The translations under genes and the position numbers were made by a program. Below the pieces are notes generated by a model. That model saw only the letters and a program-made list of their open reading frames with translations. It was not told where the DNA came from and ran no database searches. Positions 1 to 11,092 of a stretch of 64,000 nucleotides of DNA are shown piece by piece. The stretch is from Brachionus manjavacas (lineage: Eukaryota; Rotifera; Eurotatoria; Ploima; Brachionidae): assembly GCA_019054805.1 (NCBI GenBank), contig JAHQIY010000001.1:2432501-2496500 (forward strand), given 5' to 3'. How positions within the stretch are numbered: the stretch's first letter is position 1; each line of letters opens with the position of its first letter.

Positions 1-40
1 TTATTTATTTATTTATTTCAATAAACGCCTTGTAGGCGAT
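1..40 (-). repeat. 3' end of a LINE (hairpin plus AAAT tail), cut by window edge
   Basis: Read on the minus strand, a short hairpin (CGCC, five-base loop, GGCG, at 26-38) is followed by an A-rich tail of repeated AAAT units running to the window edge. The LINE at 45118-46786 ends in the same way (ATCGCC, loop, GGCG, then an AT-rich repeated tail). I read this as the 3' terminus of a related non-LTR retrotransposon. No coding sequence accompanies it, so the element is either severely 5'-truncated or only its tail remains recognisable. Confidence 0.5.
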
Positions 41-1870
41 GTAAAAAAAAATAAAATAAAGTAATTTAAATTTATAATTCAAATTTGAATTTATTAAATA
101 AAAGGCTATTATTAAAATAGAATAAAAAAAAGCTAATAAAAGGCATTATCTGTTATGTGACAAAAGGCTGTTTTTAAATAAAAGAGATATTTAAGAAATG
201 TTTTTTTTATGTGGTTATAAATCAAAAAATTAGTTTGAGTTTAGAAAAATAGCTTAAGAAAAAGACTCTTTTCAATCATTCATTCACTAAATTTGTAATA
301 AATTTCTTCCAAAAATTTGAGATATTGTGATTTGGTACGATTTTGTATTTTTTTTTCCAAATTTAAGAAAAATTAGCTGAATGAACTTAAAAAATTTCAA
401 TTTATAATATAAAATTACATCAACATAAATCTATTTTGGCATCAAAAAGGAAAAAAACTTAATTTAATAAAACAACGACAATGTTTGTTTCAAAAAGAAA
501 TAAAAATTTTTTTGATCATCTTTAGAAAAACCATTAGGCTTTCTTATCATCTTTTCAATTAATTTTTTGATTATCTATAATTTAGTCAACATTTTTATCA
601 GGAATATCTTTTCATATTTCTGGTTTGATTCATTAACGTTCTAAATTTGGTGAATCTAGCTAAATTCGCTCATACTTTTGGCAGCAAGAATTTCATGATC
701 AAAACTAAATTAATTAAATTCTCAAAGAAATTTTGAAATTAACTTTTTTTTTTCCTTAATGAATTAAATTTTTAATATTTTAACTATAAAAATGGGCCAA
801 ATTGAAGTTCATGATCAAATGTAAATTTCAAACCAAAATTTTTAGTTTTTGGTTTAAATAAAAAGATATTTTTTTATCAATTTTTTTAAAATAAATGACT
901 AAACTTTACTAAACATTATTTGTTTAATCAATTATTAGATAAAAAATTATATGAATTTTTGTCTGAAGTAAATTGAATACTTAATCAATATTTTGAAAAT
1001 TTACAAAACAAAAATTTAACTTTGTTTCGTCGTAATATAATTTAATTGATATTTAAATATCATTTAAAGCGTTTATTTGAGCCATAATTTGGATACCTAA
1101 ATGTCGATTTTAAATTTGTCTTCAAAGTTTTCAAATAAAGATTTTGGAAGAATCAATTAAAGGTCAATTAGAGAAAAAAGATTTGTTTTTTTTTTTAAAT
1201 TAAAATAATAAACATCTTATGTTTAAAATAAAAAAATTAAAAAATTTAATTTTATCATTTTTATTATAATTTTAATCAATTAAATTTTGATCATTTGATT
1301 ATGATTATGAACTTCAAGTTGCCAAAAAATGGTTATTTCAAATTTATTTTTAATTTGTTCTTCTAAAATCCTTATTTGAATATCATAAAGACAAATTTAA
1401 AATCTAAATTATTTCAGGTAAAAATTCTTCCTTTTAAAGTTGATGATCAATACAAACTATCATTTCGATACAAAGAGTTTAACTTTAGATATTAGAATTA
1501 ATCTTTGAACAATATTAAAGAAGCTTCAATGTAGCATACTTTACATTCTATGTAGATTTAAAAAATATTTGCTCAATCCGTTGATAAAATCGATTTTTAA
1601 ATTTAAATATATTATCTGATGTTTTTTAAAATTTTTTTTGATATTTTAAAATCAACATTACATGTAAAGCATGTAGCATTAAAATTATCGAAATTGGTTC
1701 AAAGATCAATTTTAAAATCTAAAGATAAAATCTTGAATTGATCATCAACTTCAAGATACAAAAAAATTCATATAATTTTATTTCATGCATAAAGAAAATT
1801 AATTAAGTTCAGTTATTTAATATTAAAAAAATTCAAACTTTCACTCTTACATGAACTACAATTTTCTCAA
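41..1870. other. AT-rich noncoding, nothing recognised
   Basis: Very AT-rich sequence with many A and T runs. No ORF of useful length on either strand, no recognisable protein similarity and no clear RNA gene. The missing 3' exons of the polycystin gene could lie here, but I could not find an S6 or coiled-coil exon. Confidence 0.6.
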
Positions 1871-1947
1871 ACAATTTTGAATTAGAAAAATTATGTCAAT
1901 ATTTAGAATAACCCGAGTTTCAATAAATTACAAAATTTGAATAATTT
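1871..1947 (+). repeat. direct repeat copy A (about 77 bp)
   Basis: Nearly identical to 3061-3137, with about three mismatches, in the same orientation and 1190 bp apart. It has no coding content. The two copies may flank an inserted segment or be members of a dispersed repeat. Confidence 0.75.
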
Positions 1948-2159
1948 TAGCAATTTTTAAAATTTAATAAAATTTTTTTTTTTTCAAGAATAAGTACGAC
2001 GCCTTCAATTTTCAATTTTCATTGTTCAAGCAATTTTTCAAGAATATTTAACTTAATTAAATTAAAATTATTCAATTTTTTTTGTATATCATTAACTTTT
2101 TACTCTAATTTATGTGTTTTTTCAATTTCTTAACAAACCAAAAATAACATCTACAAATC

Positions 2160-2665
2160 TCAAAATTAACGCTAACGTGGCTGAAAGGGAGAATTTATAT
2201 TCATTCCAAACAGCCAAGGGATTTTTTCCCAAATTATTTTTTAAATAAATAAATAAAAATACGACGCCTTCAAGTCTAGCATATGATTTCACTAACGCGC
2301 ACTAGTTCCTTCCACCTTTTATTATTGTATACTTCTTCTTTTTTAATTTTTAATTGTAATTTTATTTGATTTGTAATGGTATTTAAACTGTAATCTATTT
2401 ATTATGTAATTCTATTTTTGTATTCTTGCGTATTTTTCCTTTGTAAAATTCTTGTACATAATACTTACTTAATTCCACACAATACTTTAGATTTAAATTA
2501 AACAATGACTCTTACTGAACTAAAAAAAAAAAAAAAAAATGTATTTGTCAGTTATTTTCCATCTTTTCTGCGCAATTTCGGCTACCATAGATGTCCTCCT
2601 AGTAGGTCATCTCCGCAAGCTTGCTTGCTGTAGCTTATTCTTATTATTCTTATTCTTTAGAATAT
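2160..2665. repeat. retroposon-like debris with an A18 tract
   Basis: Slightly GC-richer than its surroundings. An uninterrupted run of about 18 A (2522-2539) ends a stretch resembling a 3' untranslated region. Immediately after it, a GC-richer block (about 2570-2635) containing the palindrome GCAAGCTTGC leads into a TTATTC/TTATTA simple repeat (2635-2657). Both look like 3' ends of retroposed elements lying back to back. No coding remnant was recognised, so the family is unknown. Confidence 0.3.
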
Positions 2666-3060
2666 AAAAATGGAACAAAATCCAAATGCTTGAGCTCGCA
2701 ATCGCCTAAACAAACTCAAAAAATCTACAATTTTTTCTTTTTATTTTTAGCTTTTATTTTTTCTTAAAAATTCTAATTTCTATTTATAACAATTTTTTTA
2801 TATCAAATTCAAATATTCATTTGTAACTAGATTAAACTTTAATTCAAATTTCCATGTAAAAATATTCATAATTATCGTATTCGATATTAAAATTATGCTC
2901 AATTAAAATTAAATTGTTTATTTTTTCTTAACTTTATTTATTTTAATGCAGAAATTTTTCTTATTTAAAATATTATTTACGTTGGGCTGAAAAGAAGTAC
3001 TTTGATCCATTTTCAAACAATAAAAAATTTAATTTAATTTAATGAAGTTCAATTTGTTCA

Positions 3061-3137
3061 ACAATTTTGAATTAGAAAAATTATGTCAATATATAGAGTA
3101 ACCCGAGTTTCAATAAATTACAAAATTTGAATAATTT
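3061..3137 (+). repeat. direct repeat copy B
   Basis: Partner of 1871-1947. The similarity stops abruptly on both sides. Between this copy and the polycystin exon (3138-3871) I see only AT-rich noncoding sequence. Confidence 0.75.
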
Positions 3138-3871
3138 TTTTTAGAATTTAAAAATAAAACCAAATTTTGGCTACAGTGAAAAAAGGCAAGAATTTCTTAA
3201 ATTACGTGATGTAATCTAATGTTAATTTTAGTAGGTAGGGACATGTAATTTTGCATTGAATTTTAAAAAATTTTAACAAAATTATTAAAAAACGCTTACG
3301 GCAAAAGAAAAATTTTCAATAATTTTCAATATTTTGAATGAATTATTTTGAAAAAAAATAAAATCTAATTATTTCTTACAATTTCTTGCGTTATTTTATG
3401 TAAAAATTACATATTAATTGGTAATTAATTTTTTAAATTTTCATTAACAGGTTACGTAGATTGTTACTGTCTCCTTATAAATAAGTTTTTAAAAAAAAGT
3501 GAATAGAAAAATTAAAGATAATTGAATTTTTTTAAAATGATAATCTGAAAAACTTTCAAATGATTAAATTTCATTAAAAGAGATATTTTGAATATTATCC
3601 TGTTTGATTTTTATTAAAATAGCCAATTTTTTTGTTTTGCTTTTAGATTTATTGAAAAATGAGGAATAGAAAAAAAAATCTTGCCATTTCCCAAAAGACT
3701 AAATGAACGTAAAATTACGAAAAATAACGCGATTTTAAACACAATTGTATATTTTTGATTATGGGGGAAAAAAAATTTATTTAGGACAATTTTTTGCTCA
3801 AAATTTTCCATTCAATTGTTACACTCAAAGAATTAAGAGAAAAGTTTTTTTAAATTAAAAAATTAAAAATG

Positions 3872-5257
3872 TCATTTACCTGAAAAAATAATGAAAACAG
3901 TCATGTAGAATGAAAAAAAAATTAACTGTGTTCCGGGATTGGCGGCTATGAACTTGAAATTAATATTGGCCAAAAGCATTCTGAACATGGTAAACTGAGC
4001 CAGAATTCGTTGACTAAAGTCGGCCTCGTACGGTCCAAACAGTCGATGCATCATTTCAGCATGGGTGCAAAACACAATCGAATAGATAAACAAATAACTG
4101 ATCAAGTGATTTGCGGATTTTGTCAACGCCGCATTCATTTGTGTCAGACCAGTGCTAAAGTTCACATATTTGAATATTTTGATCCAAATTAGAATGACTT
4201 GGAGTATGGCTAGATTTATTTCCATATCTGGATTTAGAAAGTCATTAAAGAATTCAATTTTTTCAATAATCGAATGAAATTTGGACTTGAAATTTAAGTC
4301 TAACCTTGGTTTTCGGTCATAATTGGCAAAGGTCTCAATCGCATTCAGTTGAAACGATGTCTTGTAGAAAATGAATCCGAGGAGCCGTGCCGAGAGCAGA
4401 ATTATCATAAAATCCACCAAATTCACGTAGTTGGACACATAGCCGAGTTTATACTTGACCATTTCGATTAGCTCTTCAACCACGAAGAAAACAAAAAAAA
4501 TGCAAAAAACGACCAAATAGATCAAAAATTCAAAGTTATTTATTTTCCTGGCCACATTGAGATTATAGGATTTTTTTGTGAATTTTTTTACCAAAAAATT
4601 AGACTCAAGCTCAACTATTTTGACATTCTCTATTTTCTCCAGGGCTATTAGCTTGATAAAAATTTTTTGTGTTTTATTGCGTAAGCTTAAGAAACACAAT
4701 TTGTTAATAGGAAATGAAACCTTGCTGAAATAGAACATTAGAGAGCTTTCTTCTTTGACTGTAATTGTGTTCTTGCACTTTTCGTCCAGAATACTCTCGG
4801 CTAAGCTTGACGATTTTTCTCCAAACTCAATCATGTACTTGATCACTATTAAAAATTTATCCTTGCCGGGAAAGTTCCTGCCGAAAATATTATTTGAACT
4901 TGAGCGGAAGTTCATCTTAAAAATAAAATGCCACTTAATATGAAAAATCTTATCATCTTTTATCAAATTTCTATAAACTTCGATAAGGATTTCATCTATT
5001 AATAAGTTGTCAAAGAGCAGTTTTTCATCACTAGAATAATTGAATTGGGTTCCATCCACCAAGTCGTTGTATAATACTAGAAATTTAATGCATACAAACA
5101 CAAAGCCTATTGTTATCAAAGTTTCTATTAGAGTTGATTTTAAAAATTTGTCGTATAGCTTGCTATTTTTGAAAATGTCTTCGCCTGGTGGTAAACGCTC
5201 GACTCCATTTAGTTTACGAACCAAATAAGAGAACTTATTTAGTTGTAAAAATCGCAT
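3872..5257 (-). CDS. polycystin-2-like TRP channel, long exon; 3' exons missing
   Basis: Divergent member of the polycystin (PKD2/PKD1-like) cation channels of cilia and endomembranes. Translation from ATG 5257 shows a first membrane helix (about residues 41-63), an extracellular polycystin/TOP domain (about 64-235), then S2 (about 242-262), S3 (about 278-298), S4 (about 347-366, preceding the family-typical WIKIFKYVNF), S5 (about 383-403), a pore helix (about 415-432) and the start of S6 (about 441-459). The reading frame ends two residues after a splice donor (CAG|GTAAAT), so the true exon ends at 3880 and the stop at 3872-3874 is intronic. The rest of S6 and the C-terminal tail should lie at lower coordinates, but I found no exon there. 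A TGA lies directly upstream in frame with the ATG, supporting this start unless a further 5' exon exists. The selectivity-filter position reads NINF instead of the usual GDF-type motif. Family assignment is firm; subfamily is not. Confidence 0.8.
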   Translation of the reverse strand: MRFLQLNKFSYLVRKLNGVERLPPGEDIFKNSKLYDKFLKSTLIETLITIGFVFVCIKFLVLYNDLVDGTQFNYSSDEKLLFDNLLIDEILIEVYRNLIKDDKIFHIKWHFIFKMNFRSSSNNIFGRNFPGKDKFLIVIKYMIEFGEKSSSLAESILDEKCKNTITVKEESSLMFYFSKVSFPINKLCFLSLRNKTQKIFIKLIALEKIENVKIVELESNFLVKKFTKKSYNLNVARKINNFEFLIYLVVFCIFFVFFVVEELIEMVKYKLGYVSNYVNLVDFMIILLSARLLGFIFYKTSFQLNAIETFANYDRKPRLDLNFKSKFHSIIEKIEFFNDFLNPDMEINLAILQVILIWIKIFKYVNFSTGLTQMNAALTKSANHLISYLFIYSIVFCTHAEMMHRLFGPYEADFSQRILAQFTMFRMLLANINFKFIAANPGTQLIFFSFYMTVFIIFSGK

Positions 5258-5767
5258 TCAAGTATTTTCGTTTATCATTTTTATTTCTAGGGCTTTGATT
5301 TTTGGTTAAAATATTTTTTGAGAGAGCGCCTTTTTTTAATAAAAGAGAAAATAGCTAAATCCTAAAAAATCTAATCAAAATATTTTTTCTTGGAAAAAGA
5401 TTGCTCATAAAATCTACTATGTCTTTCAATACAAGCAGCAAAACTCAGAAATGTGTCATCTATTTTCTGAAAAAGGACGTATAGACAATGAAAATATAAA
5501 AAAGTAAAAATCCTCTCAGCACTTTTTGTCCCTTATCAGAATGTTATCTTATTTGACCTTGTTCCCTTTTGTACTTTTTGACATTAATATAAACATTAGA
5601 ATTAATATTGTTAAAAAAATTACAATAAAATAAAATAAAATAACCTTAAAATAAAAAAAGGAGCTGGAACAAATAAAAAAAATTCTGATAATTTACAAAA
5701 AGTTAGAAATCGAAAGTGCTAAACGGTGAGATAAACGGGAATTTTTGGGAGTTAAAAGGCAAACAAG
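5258..5767. other. intergenic, promoter side of the polycystin gene
   Basis: AT-rich and noncoding, between the polycystin start and the small plus-strand ORF at 5768. It may hold divergent promoters, but no specific element can be named. Confidence 0.5.
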
Positions 5768-6061
5768 ATGGGATTAGTCGATATTATTGTGGCTTCATGG
5801 GGCACCGATGTAGAGCAGCTTTGGTTTTATAATTGATCGATGATCGAACCATTTGACTGCATTCAGAACGAAGAAAATGCTTTTCTTGAATCTGACCAAG
5901 ACTCTGGTATAGAATCAAAACCAACTCCAAAATCATCTAAAAAACCAAAGCCAAATGATGCAGTTTTATCTATCGAAAATAATTGTAAAACTTGTAATGC
6001 TGTCATGAAGAAAAAAAGAGGTTTTTACTGCCCAAATGGTTGTACTAAGAAAAAAAATTGA
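5768..6061 (+). CDS. small ORF with C-terminal four-cysteine motif, interrupted by one TGA
   Basis: I do not recognise this protein. From ATG 5768 the frame reads MGLVDIIVASWGTDVEQLWF, then two residues, then TGA (5834-5836). It resumes in the same frame at ATG 5840 for 73 codons. The second part is acidic, then rich in S, K and P, and ends with CKTC, eleven residues, CPNGC and a lysine-rich tail, so it has a zinc-ribbon-like spacing. AATAAA-type signals follow near 6130. It could be a gene whose true start is 5840, an upstream mini-ORF plus main ORF, or a pseudogene with a nonsense change. A selenocysteine reading of TGA is possible in principle, but I see no supporting structure. There is no operon or neighbour logic. 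Confidence 0.35.
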
Positions 6062-6861
6062 ATTTTTTTGCAGATTTTTTTTAAGTTTTCTTTTACTAAA
6101 TATGTTTTTTTTATTGATTAAATGGGAAAAATAAAATTTTTTTGGTATTTTTACTTATTATGCTTATTTAAAAAAAAAATGGAAACAATATCAACTTTAT
6201 TAATTTTTTATTTTTTTTTGGGATTTTTATTTATTCTGTGGAATTTTTATTAAAAATATTGTGCACAAATATTAAGACTCAATAAGAAATGGGGTCTACA
6301 ACCAAAAAAATAAGATAATCTTTATAAATCTTTTAAAGGATAAATTTCGGATTATTATCTTCCTTGTTTAAATTCATTTTCAGAAACTGATAAAAAAAAT
6401 ACAGGATATTCAAAATTCAGTATTTCGATTTATTTTTAAGCTGAAATATGATACCCCTTCAATATTATGCACCAAGAGGCTTTCAATATGCTTAAACTAC
6501 TAACAGTCCCAAATCGACTTTTCGAGTTGGGTGAGAGATATGTCAGGGCAGGGTTGAGTCATTCTGTTCAGACTGGTGGAAGATTTTAGAGAAGGTTTTG
6601 AATCAAGATATATCGAAAATTCAACTCCATTGTGTTTTTGCTACCTAAAAATTTCTTGTTTTTTTCTTGAACTATCAAACATCTAAACATGTCTAACATC
6701 TAGCTATTTCAACTTATCGTTCTTAATTTTCTTTTCATTACTAAGACTTTTTTATCCTTTTTTTTCTTTTTATTTCTTTTCGGCTTAAATTTTTTGGGGG
6801 TGGCAAATTTAATCTTATTAATTTAATTAAGATGACAAAATATAAACGATTCACAAATATA
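6062..6861. other. intergenic, nothing assigned
   Basis: Mostly AT-rich. A short segment of more balanced composition at about 6460-6620 has no ORF or recognisable RNA. The Tc1-like element begins at its end. Confidence 0.5.
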
Positions 6862-7080
6862 CAGTACTGCTATGATAAACTGTTTTTACGTTATTTCACG
6901 GAAAATACCGGAAATTACCTAAATTCCAAAAAATACTATTTTTTTTGAGAATTTTGACATTTTTTAACTTTATTAAATTTTTTCAGCCTGAATTCGAAAA
7001 AAAGAAATGACTTTTTTTCACGTAATTTTACGTGAAATTTTATTTAATAGTGGTAATTTTAAGTAAGAAAAAGTAAATTT
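6862..7080 (+). repeat. left terminal inverted repeat of the Tc1-like element
   Basis: Reverse-complementary to 10829-11092. Long matched blocks include the outer CAGTACTGC motif and inner blocks around GGAATTT/AAATTCC, GAATTC and CACGTAATTT. This arm is about 45 bp shorter than the right one, owing to a missing stretch near 6890-6925. Confidence 0.85.
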
Positions 7081-7133
7081 TTCTAGAGAATATCTTACAA
7101 CATTTTTTCAAAAATAATAAATTATCATAAATT

Positions 7134-8161
7134 ATGGACCAAAATGTCTCAGCGCTGGACCATATCGATCCTTCTCCGACTATGCCCCCACCAACTCATA
7201 GGAATCAGAGACGAAGAACAAGCATTAAAAGGATAAAAACTGACCAGGAGGAAGAAAGCTCGGATGACGATCCAACAGCCTCTCCAAAACAAATTGAAGA
7301 GCTGATAAAGCAAAATAAAAAGCTGATTGCAGCCAACGGCAAACTAATGAAAAAAGTTGAAACCTTTTCTGACACGGTCGAATCCTTAAACACACTAATT
7401 GCCAAGGTATCGGAAAGCATAACACAGTCGGAATCAAAGCTGATGGCTTGTTTTGCTGACCTAGAGACCAAAGTAGCGGCATTATCAAAGAGACTTAGCG
7501 ACATTGAAAGTAACAACACCGTAATGGACTACAGTACGTTTGAATGTCAGTCAGAATCACGAATTTGAGTACTAGAAAATAAGAAAAAAGAAACCTTCCT
7601 TCTCAGCGACTTATTTAGCAGCAATGGTAGAAAAAGTACCAACCAAGAAATAGTTATGATTGAAAAAATAGCTAGGGAAGCGAAAGTCAAGGAAAGCAAG
7701 GCAAATAATCTTGTGATAAGTGGAATTGAACAATCTATCAACAAAAATCTACAAGATGCAGATGAAGACGATAATCTTTTTGTGATCAATTTATTCAATG
7801 AAATTGCCATTTCCTCATCAAATTGTGTCATAAAGAGAACTCATCGCATCAGACGTATCAACAAGAATAATAAGCCCTAACTCCTTGTAGTAGAACTCGA
7901 CAATAAAGAAAGTGCGAATTTGATTATAAGGAATGCCAAAAAGTTGAAAACAATATAATCTACAAGAATATCTTTATAAATCGTGATCTTACAACAAATG
8001 AGATGGAAGTACTGAGAGCGGCAAGAAAAGAATGCTTAGAGAGGAATGAGAAATTGCCTCTCAGTGACGGGAGGCATAAATATGGAACTGTCAACTGTAG
8101 CAAAGACTCAAACAAAGAAATTGAATTCTTCTTGGGTCTCAGATTCGGTAAAATCCACTAG
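7134..8161 (+). pseudogene. LINE ORF1 (coiled coil + RRM-like), disrupted
   Basis: Starts at ATG 7134 with a short basic-acidic head (RNQRRRTSIKR, then EEESSDDD), followed by a heptad-rich coiled coil (about residues 50-130). An in-frame TGA lies at 7566-7568 and the frame then continues to TAA at 7878-7880, covering an RRM-like part (NNLVISGIE ... RTHRIRRI). A frame change near 7950 leads to the usual ORF1 C-terminal segment (IFINRDLTTNEMEVLRAAR). Expected role in a live element: RNA binding and chaperone activity for the LINE transcript. Confidence 0.7.
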
Positions 8162-8162
8162 A

Positions 8163-10385
8163 TTGAAAGAAATAGCAGGAAGATTATCTTCTAGTTTAAA
8201 CGAAATAACTTGCACCAACTTAAAAAAATCAACGAAAATAAAGAATAAAATTATATTTAATAAAGGCAATTCATGTCTCAAATGCATTTACACTAACGCA
8301 ACTTCCTTGGTCAACAAATGGGATGAATTCAACTCTCTATTCCAAGCAAACGACTTCCCACATATTATAATAATCACGGAAACTTGGTTCAATTCAATGT
8401 CTATCAAGCATCTATCAAACTACTCACTTTTTAACAGAGATCCTGAAGAGTTGATTGGAGGCGGCGTAGCAATCTATGTCCGCAACGATATTGATGCCTA
8501 CGAAGCAAATGATTTTTGCTTTTCCCAAAGATGCACTGAACAAGTCTGGTGTTACTTTCACATTGGATCAGATAAATTTCTGTTAGGATGCATTTTCCGA
8601 CCACCTTACGCAAGCAGGGATACCAACATGGAAATTAATCCCACCATAACCCGTGCCAGAATGATGATTGACAAAAAAAAATTCACAGGTCTCTTAATTG
8701 CAGGCGATTTAAACTACCCATGATCAAATGGAATAGTGCATTTGGGATTGTAACAGGCAAAGGGAACAGTATGGGTAAAAATAACTGTATTGAAACCTTA
8801 GAGTAAAACTTTTTAAAGCAACATGTCTTTGAACCAACTTTTGGAAACAATGTTTTAGATCTAGTAATTACGGAAAAAACTGATAGAATATATGCGATTG
8901 GGATTGGACCACATCTAAGCTCATCCAACAAGAACAAACTTCACGCGGTCCCTTCTTGGGAATATTTTTTAGTTAGCAATATAACAAAGATATTCGATAG
9001 TCGTCTCCTCTACGAGAAAGGAAATTACTGTGAACTAAGTCATTACCTTGAACAGAACGTTCTCAAATTATCGAATGGTACAAATGATATTGAAAAACCT
9101 TACAAAATACTAATAGAGGTATATAAAAATGGTGTCTCAGAATACATACCATCAAAAAAAATTTCAATAAACTCCAAAGGATCTAAAAAAAATCCGAAAT
9201 GGTTCAAAAATAATTTAAAAAAGCTAACCAGGCGCAAATACAAGCTTCATTTGCAAATGAGGACCCCATTAGGATCATCAGCACTCAAAGATGAATACAA
9301 AGAAATTTGTAAGAAACTGAAATTAATGGTTGAAGCAACGAGAAGATCGTACGAGGAACACATTATTAGAGAAAGTAAAAACAACCCAAAATTAATTTAT
9401 GGATACTTAAATCACCAAAGAAAGCAAAAGGATAAAATACGCTCTGATCGGTCTTTGAGTCGAGATGCACAGAAATCTGTCAAGTTGATATCAAATTGTT
9501 CTCTAGTCTAAATATTCTTAAGCAGCTTAGCAAAATAAATATGAGAAAGCCGAGTGGAAACGACGAATTACATCCGCATGTAATCAAAAGTTGTTCTGAA
9601 AGCTTCTCAAGAAATTTGGAGTCAATTTTCAAGAACTCATTCATTACAGGCAAGTTACCATCATCTTGGAAAGAGGCAAACATTACGCCAATCTTTAAAA
9701 AAGGTAAAAAAAACTGACCCGAGTAACTATAGACCGATCTCACTCACTTCCGTTCCTTGTAAAATAATTGAGAGAATTATTAGAGACGCCATGATGGCTC
9801 ATCTGAACAAATACCATCTGATTACAGAACAACAACATGGCTTTGTCGAGAAAAAATCATGTTTGACAAATCTTCTTGAAACGATTTACATTATCACAGA
9901 AGCAGCGAATCGTGGATTTGCATCGGCGGTGGTTTTTCTAGACTTTGCTATAGCCTTCGATAAAGTTTCACATCGGGCACTTATATTAAAACTGGAGGCA
10001 TACGGATTCAGAGGTTGCATCTTGAATTGGATCTGCGATTTCTTGACTTGTAGGAAGCAACGCGTAGTATTAGGTGATAACGTCTCCTATTGAAAAGATG
10101 TCTTAAGTGGAGTCCCACAAGGTTCTGTCCTTGGTCCTCTACTTTTCGTGATATTTATCAATGACATCCCTAGTGTGACAAAGGGTTTATTCAAACTTTT
10201 CGCAGATGATTCTAAACTGATAAACATAATCCGTAATCGCCTTGACGTTGAACAAGTACAGTCAAACATTGACAAGATTGTTAAATGGTCCGACGATTGG
10301 CTAATGAAATTTAACACCGATAAATGTAAATTTATGCTCTTCAAAAGTAAAGAAATTAAGACAGTGGAACAATTAATGAACAGCT
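8163..10385 (+). pseudogene. LINE ORF2 (APE endonuclease + reverse transcriptase), disrupted
   Basis: The endonuclease domain is recognisable by ITETW, GGGVAIYVRN and GDLNYP (8250-8720). A frame change follows GDLNYP, after which LDLVITEKTDRIYAIGIGPH and the linker (NPKWFKNNLKKLTRRKYKLH, 9190-9250) can be read. The RT begins near 9490 (RKPSGNDELHP) and runs, with a frame change near 9715 and a stop at about 10092, to NTDKCKFMLF. Fingers and palm are present with FADDS; the thumb is lost. The element could neither nick nor prime DNA. Confidence 0.75.
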
Positions 10386-10449
10386 TACCAATGAGTCAAA
10401 CAAGGTCATTTTTGCTTGGGTCATTTTTGACCCATTTTGGACGGATAAG

Positions 10450-10615
10450 AGTTAAACGAAGATTAAATCTCCCCCAAAGTCTCCCGATTTAAATCCCATT
10501 GAACTTATGTGGAACGAGTTAAACAGAATGTTAGGAAGAGAATGATTTTATCGGAAGTTGATGCCGAAATGACGGTCAAAGATTTCGAAAAATCTTTAAC
10601 CAAAGAAAAATGCCA
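10450..10615 (+). pseudogene. Tc1/mariner transposase, C-terminal remnant
   Basis: Reads KSPDLNPIELMWNELNRML, the highly conserved end of the DDE/D catalytic core of Tc1-family transposases (PPxSPDLNPIE, with the last catalytic acid). After a frame change it continues as MILSEVDAEMTVKDFEKSLT and stops near 10614. The N-terminal DNA-binding domain and first two catalytic acids are gone. Its location just inside the right inverted repeat is where the transposase 3' end should be. Confidence 0.8.
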
Positions 10616-10828
10616 AAATATATAAATCAATTAAGGTTTTTATTAGTTTTTATTTAAAATTTGATCTTTAAAGTAAATTTTAATAGAAATTAAGGTTATT
10701 AAAGTGGTTATAGAAAGAAATGGAGATTGGTCGAATCATTGAATTATATTGGGATGTGTATAATTAAAATTTTTTTTTTTGCCTTTTTGTTTATTGTTTG
10801 TAATTACCTTTTTTAAAATTTGTACAAT

Positions 10829-11092
10829 ATTTACTTTTTTTTACTAAAAATTACCACTATTAAATAAAATTTCACTCAAATTACGTGAAAAAAAGTAATT
10901 TCTTATTTTTCGAATTCAGGCAGAAAAAATTTAAAAAAAGTTAAAAAAATGTCAAAATTCTCAAAAAAATAGTATTTTTTGGAATTTTACTTTATGCAAA
11001 AATTTACGTAATTTCCGGAAATTTTACGTTAAATTACGTAAAATCCGGTAAATTTACTTTTGTTACTTAAACAGTTTATCATAGCAGTACTG
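10829..11092 (-). repeat. right terminal inverted repeat of the Tc1-like element
   Basis: Reverse complement of 6862-7080 over about 219-264 bp with mismatches and one length difference. The outer end reads GCAGTACTG at 11084-11092. Confidence 0.85.

Larger units (their letters stand above)
7134..10385 (+). mobile_element. CR1/Jockey-like LINE, nearly complete 5' side, 3' end missing
   Basis: Non-LTR retrotransposon with ORF1 (coiled coil plus RRM-like), then an APE-type endonuclease and reverse transcriptase. The RT shows the order typical of CR1/Jockey/L2: SNYRPISL, QHGFVEKKSC, FLDFAIAFDKVSH, SGVPQGSVLGPLLF, then FADDS at the catalytic site. The sequence stops soon after KCKFMLF near 10385, where it abuts Tc1 transposase sequence. 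The RT thumb, C-terminal region and 3' untranslated region are absent. This is the reverse of normal target-primed LINE copies, which lose their 5' end, so a later deletion is implied. Several frameshifts and stops make it inactive. Confidence 0.85.
6862..11092 (+). mobile_element. Tc1/mariner-like transposon with long inverted repeats, gutted by a nested LINE
   Basis: The two ends are CAGTACTGCTATGATAAACT... in opposite orientation, with a TA dinucleotide at 6860-6861 on the left, as expected for Tc1/mariner. The right flank reads TTTATA, so a clean TA duplication is not preserved. The only transposase part left is the C-terminal catalytic segment at 10450-10615. The interior is otherwise a LINE. 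The element therefore appears as left repeat, LINE, transposase remnant, right repeat. It cannot move on its own. The long inverted repeats are more like Tc3-type elements than the short ends of classical mariners. Confidence 0.8.

Noticed and set aside
3614-3811. 65-codon minus-strand ORF as the next polycystin exon
   Set aside because: It has no S6 continuation or coiled coil and no suitable acceptor joining it to the donor at 3879.
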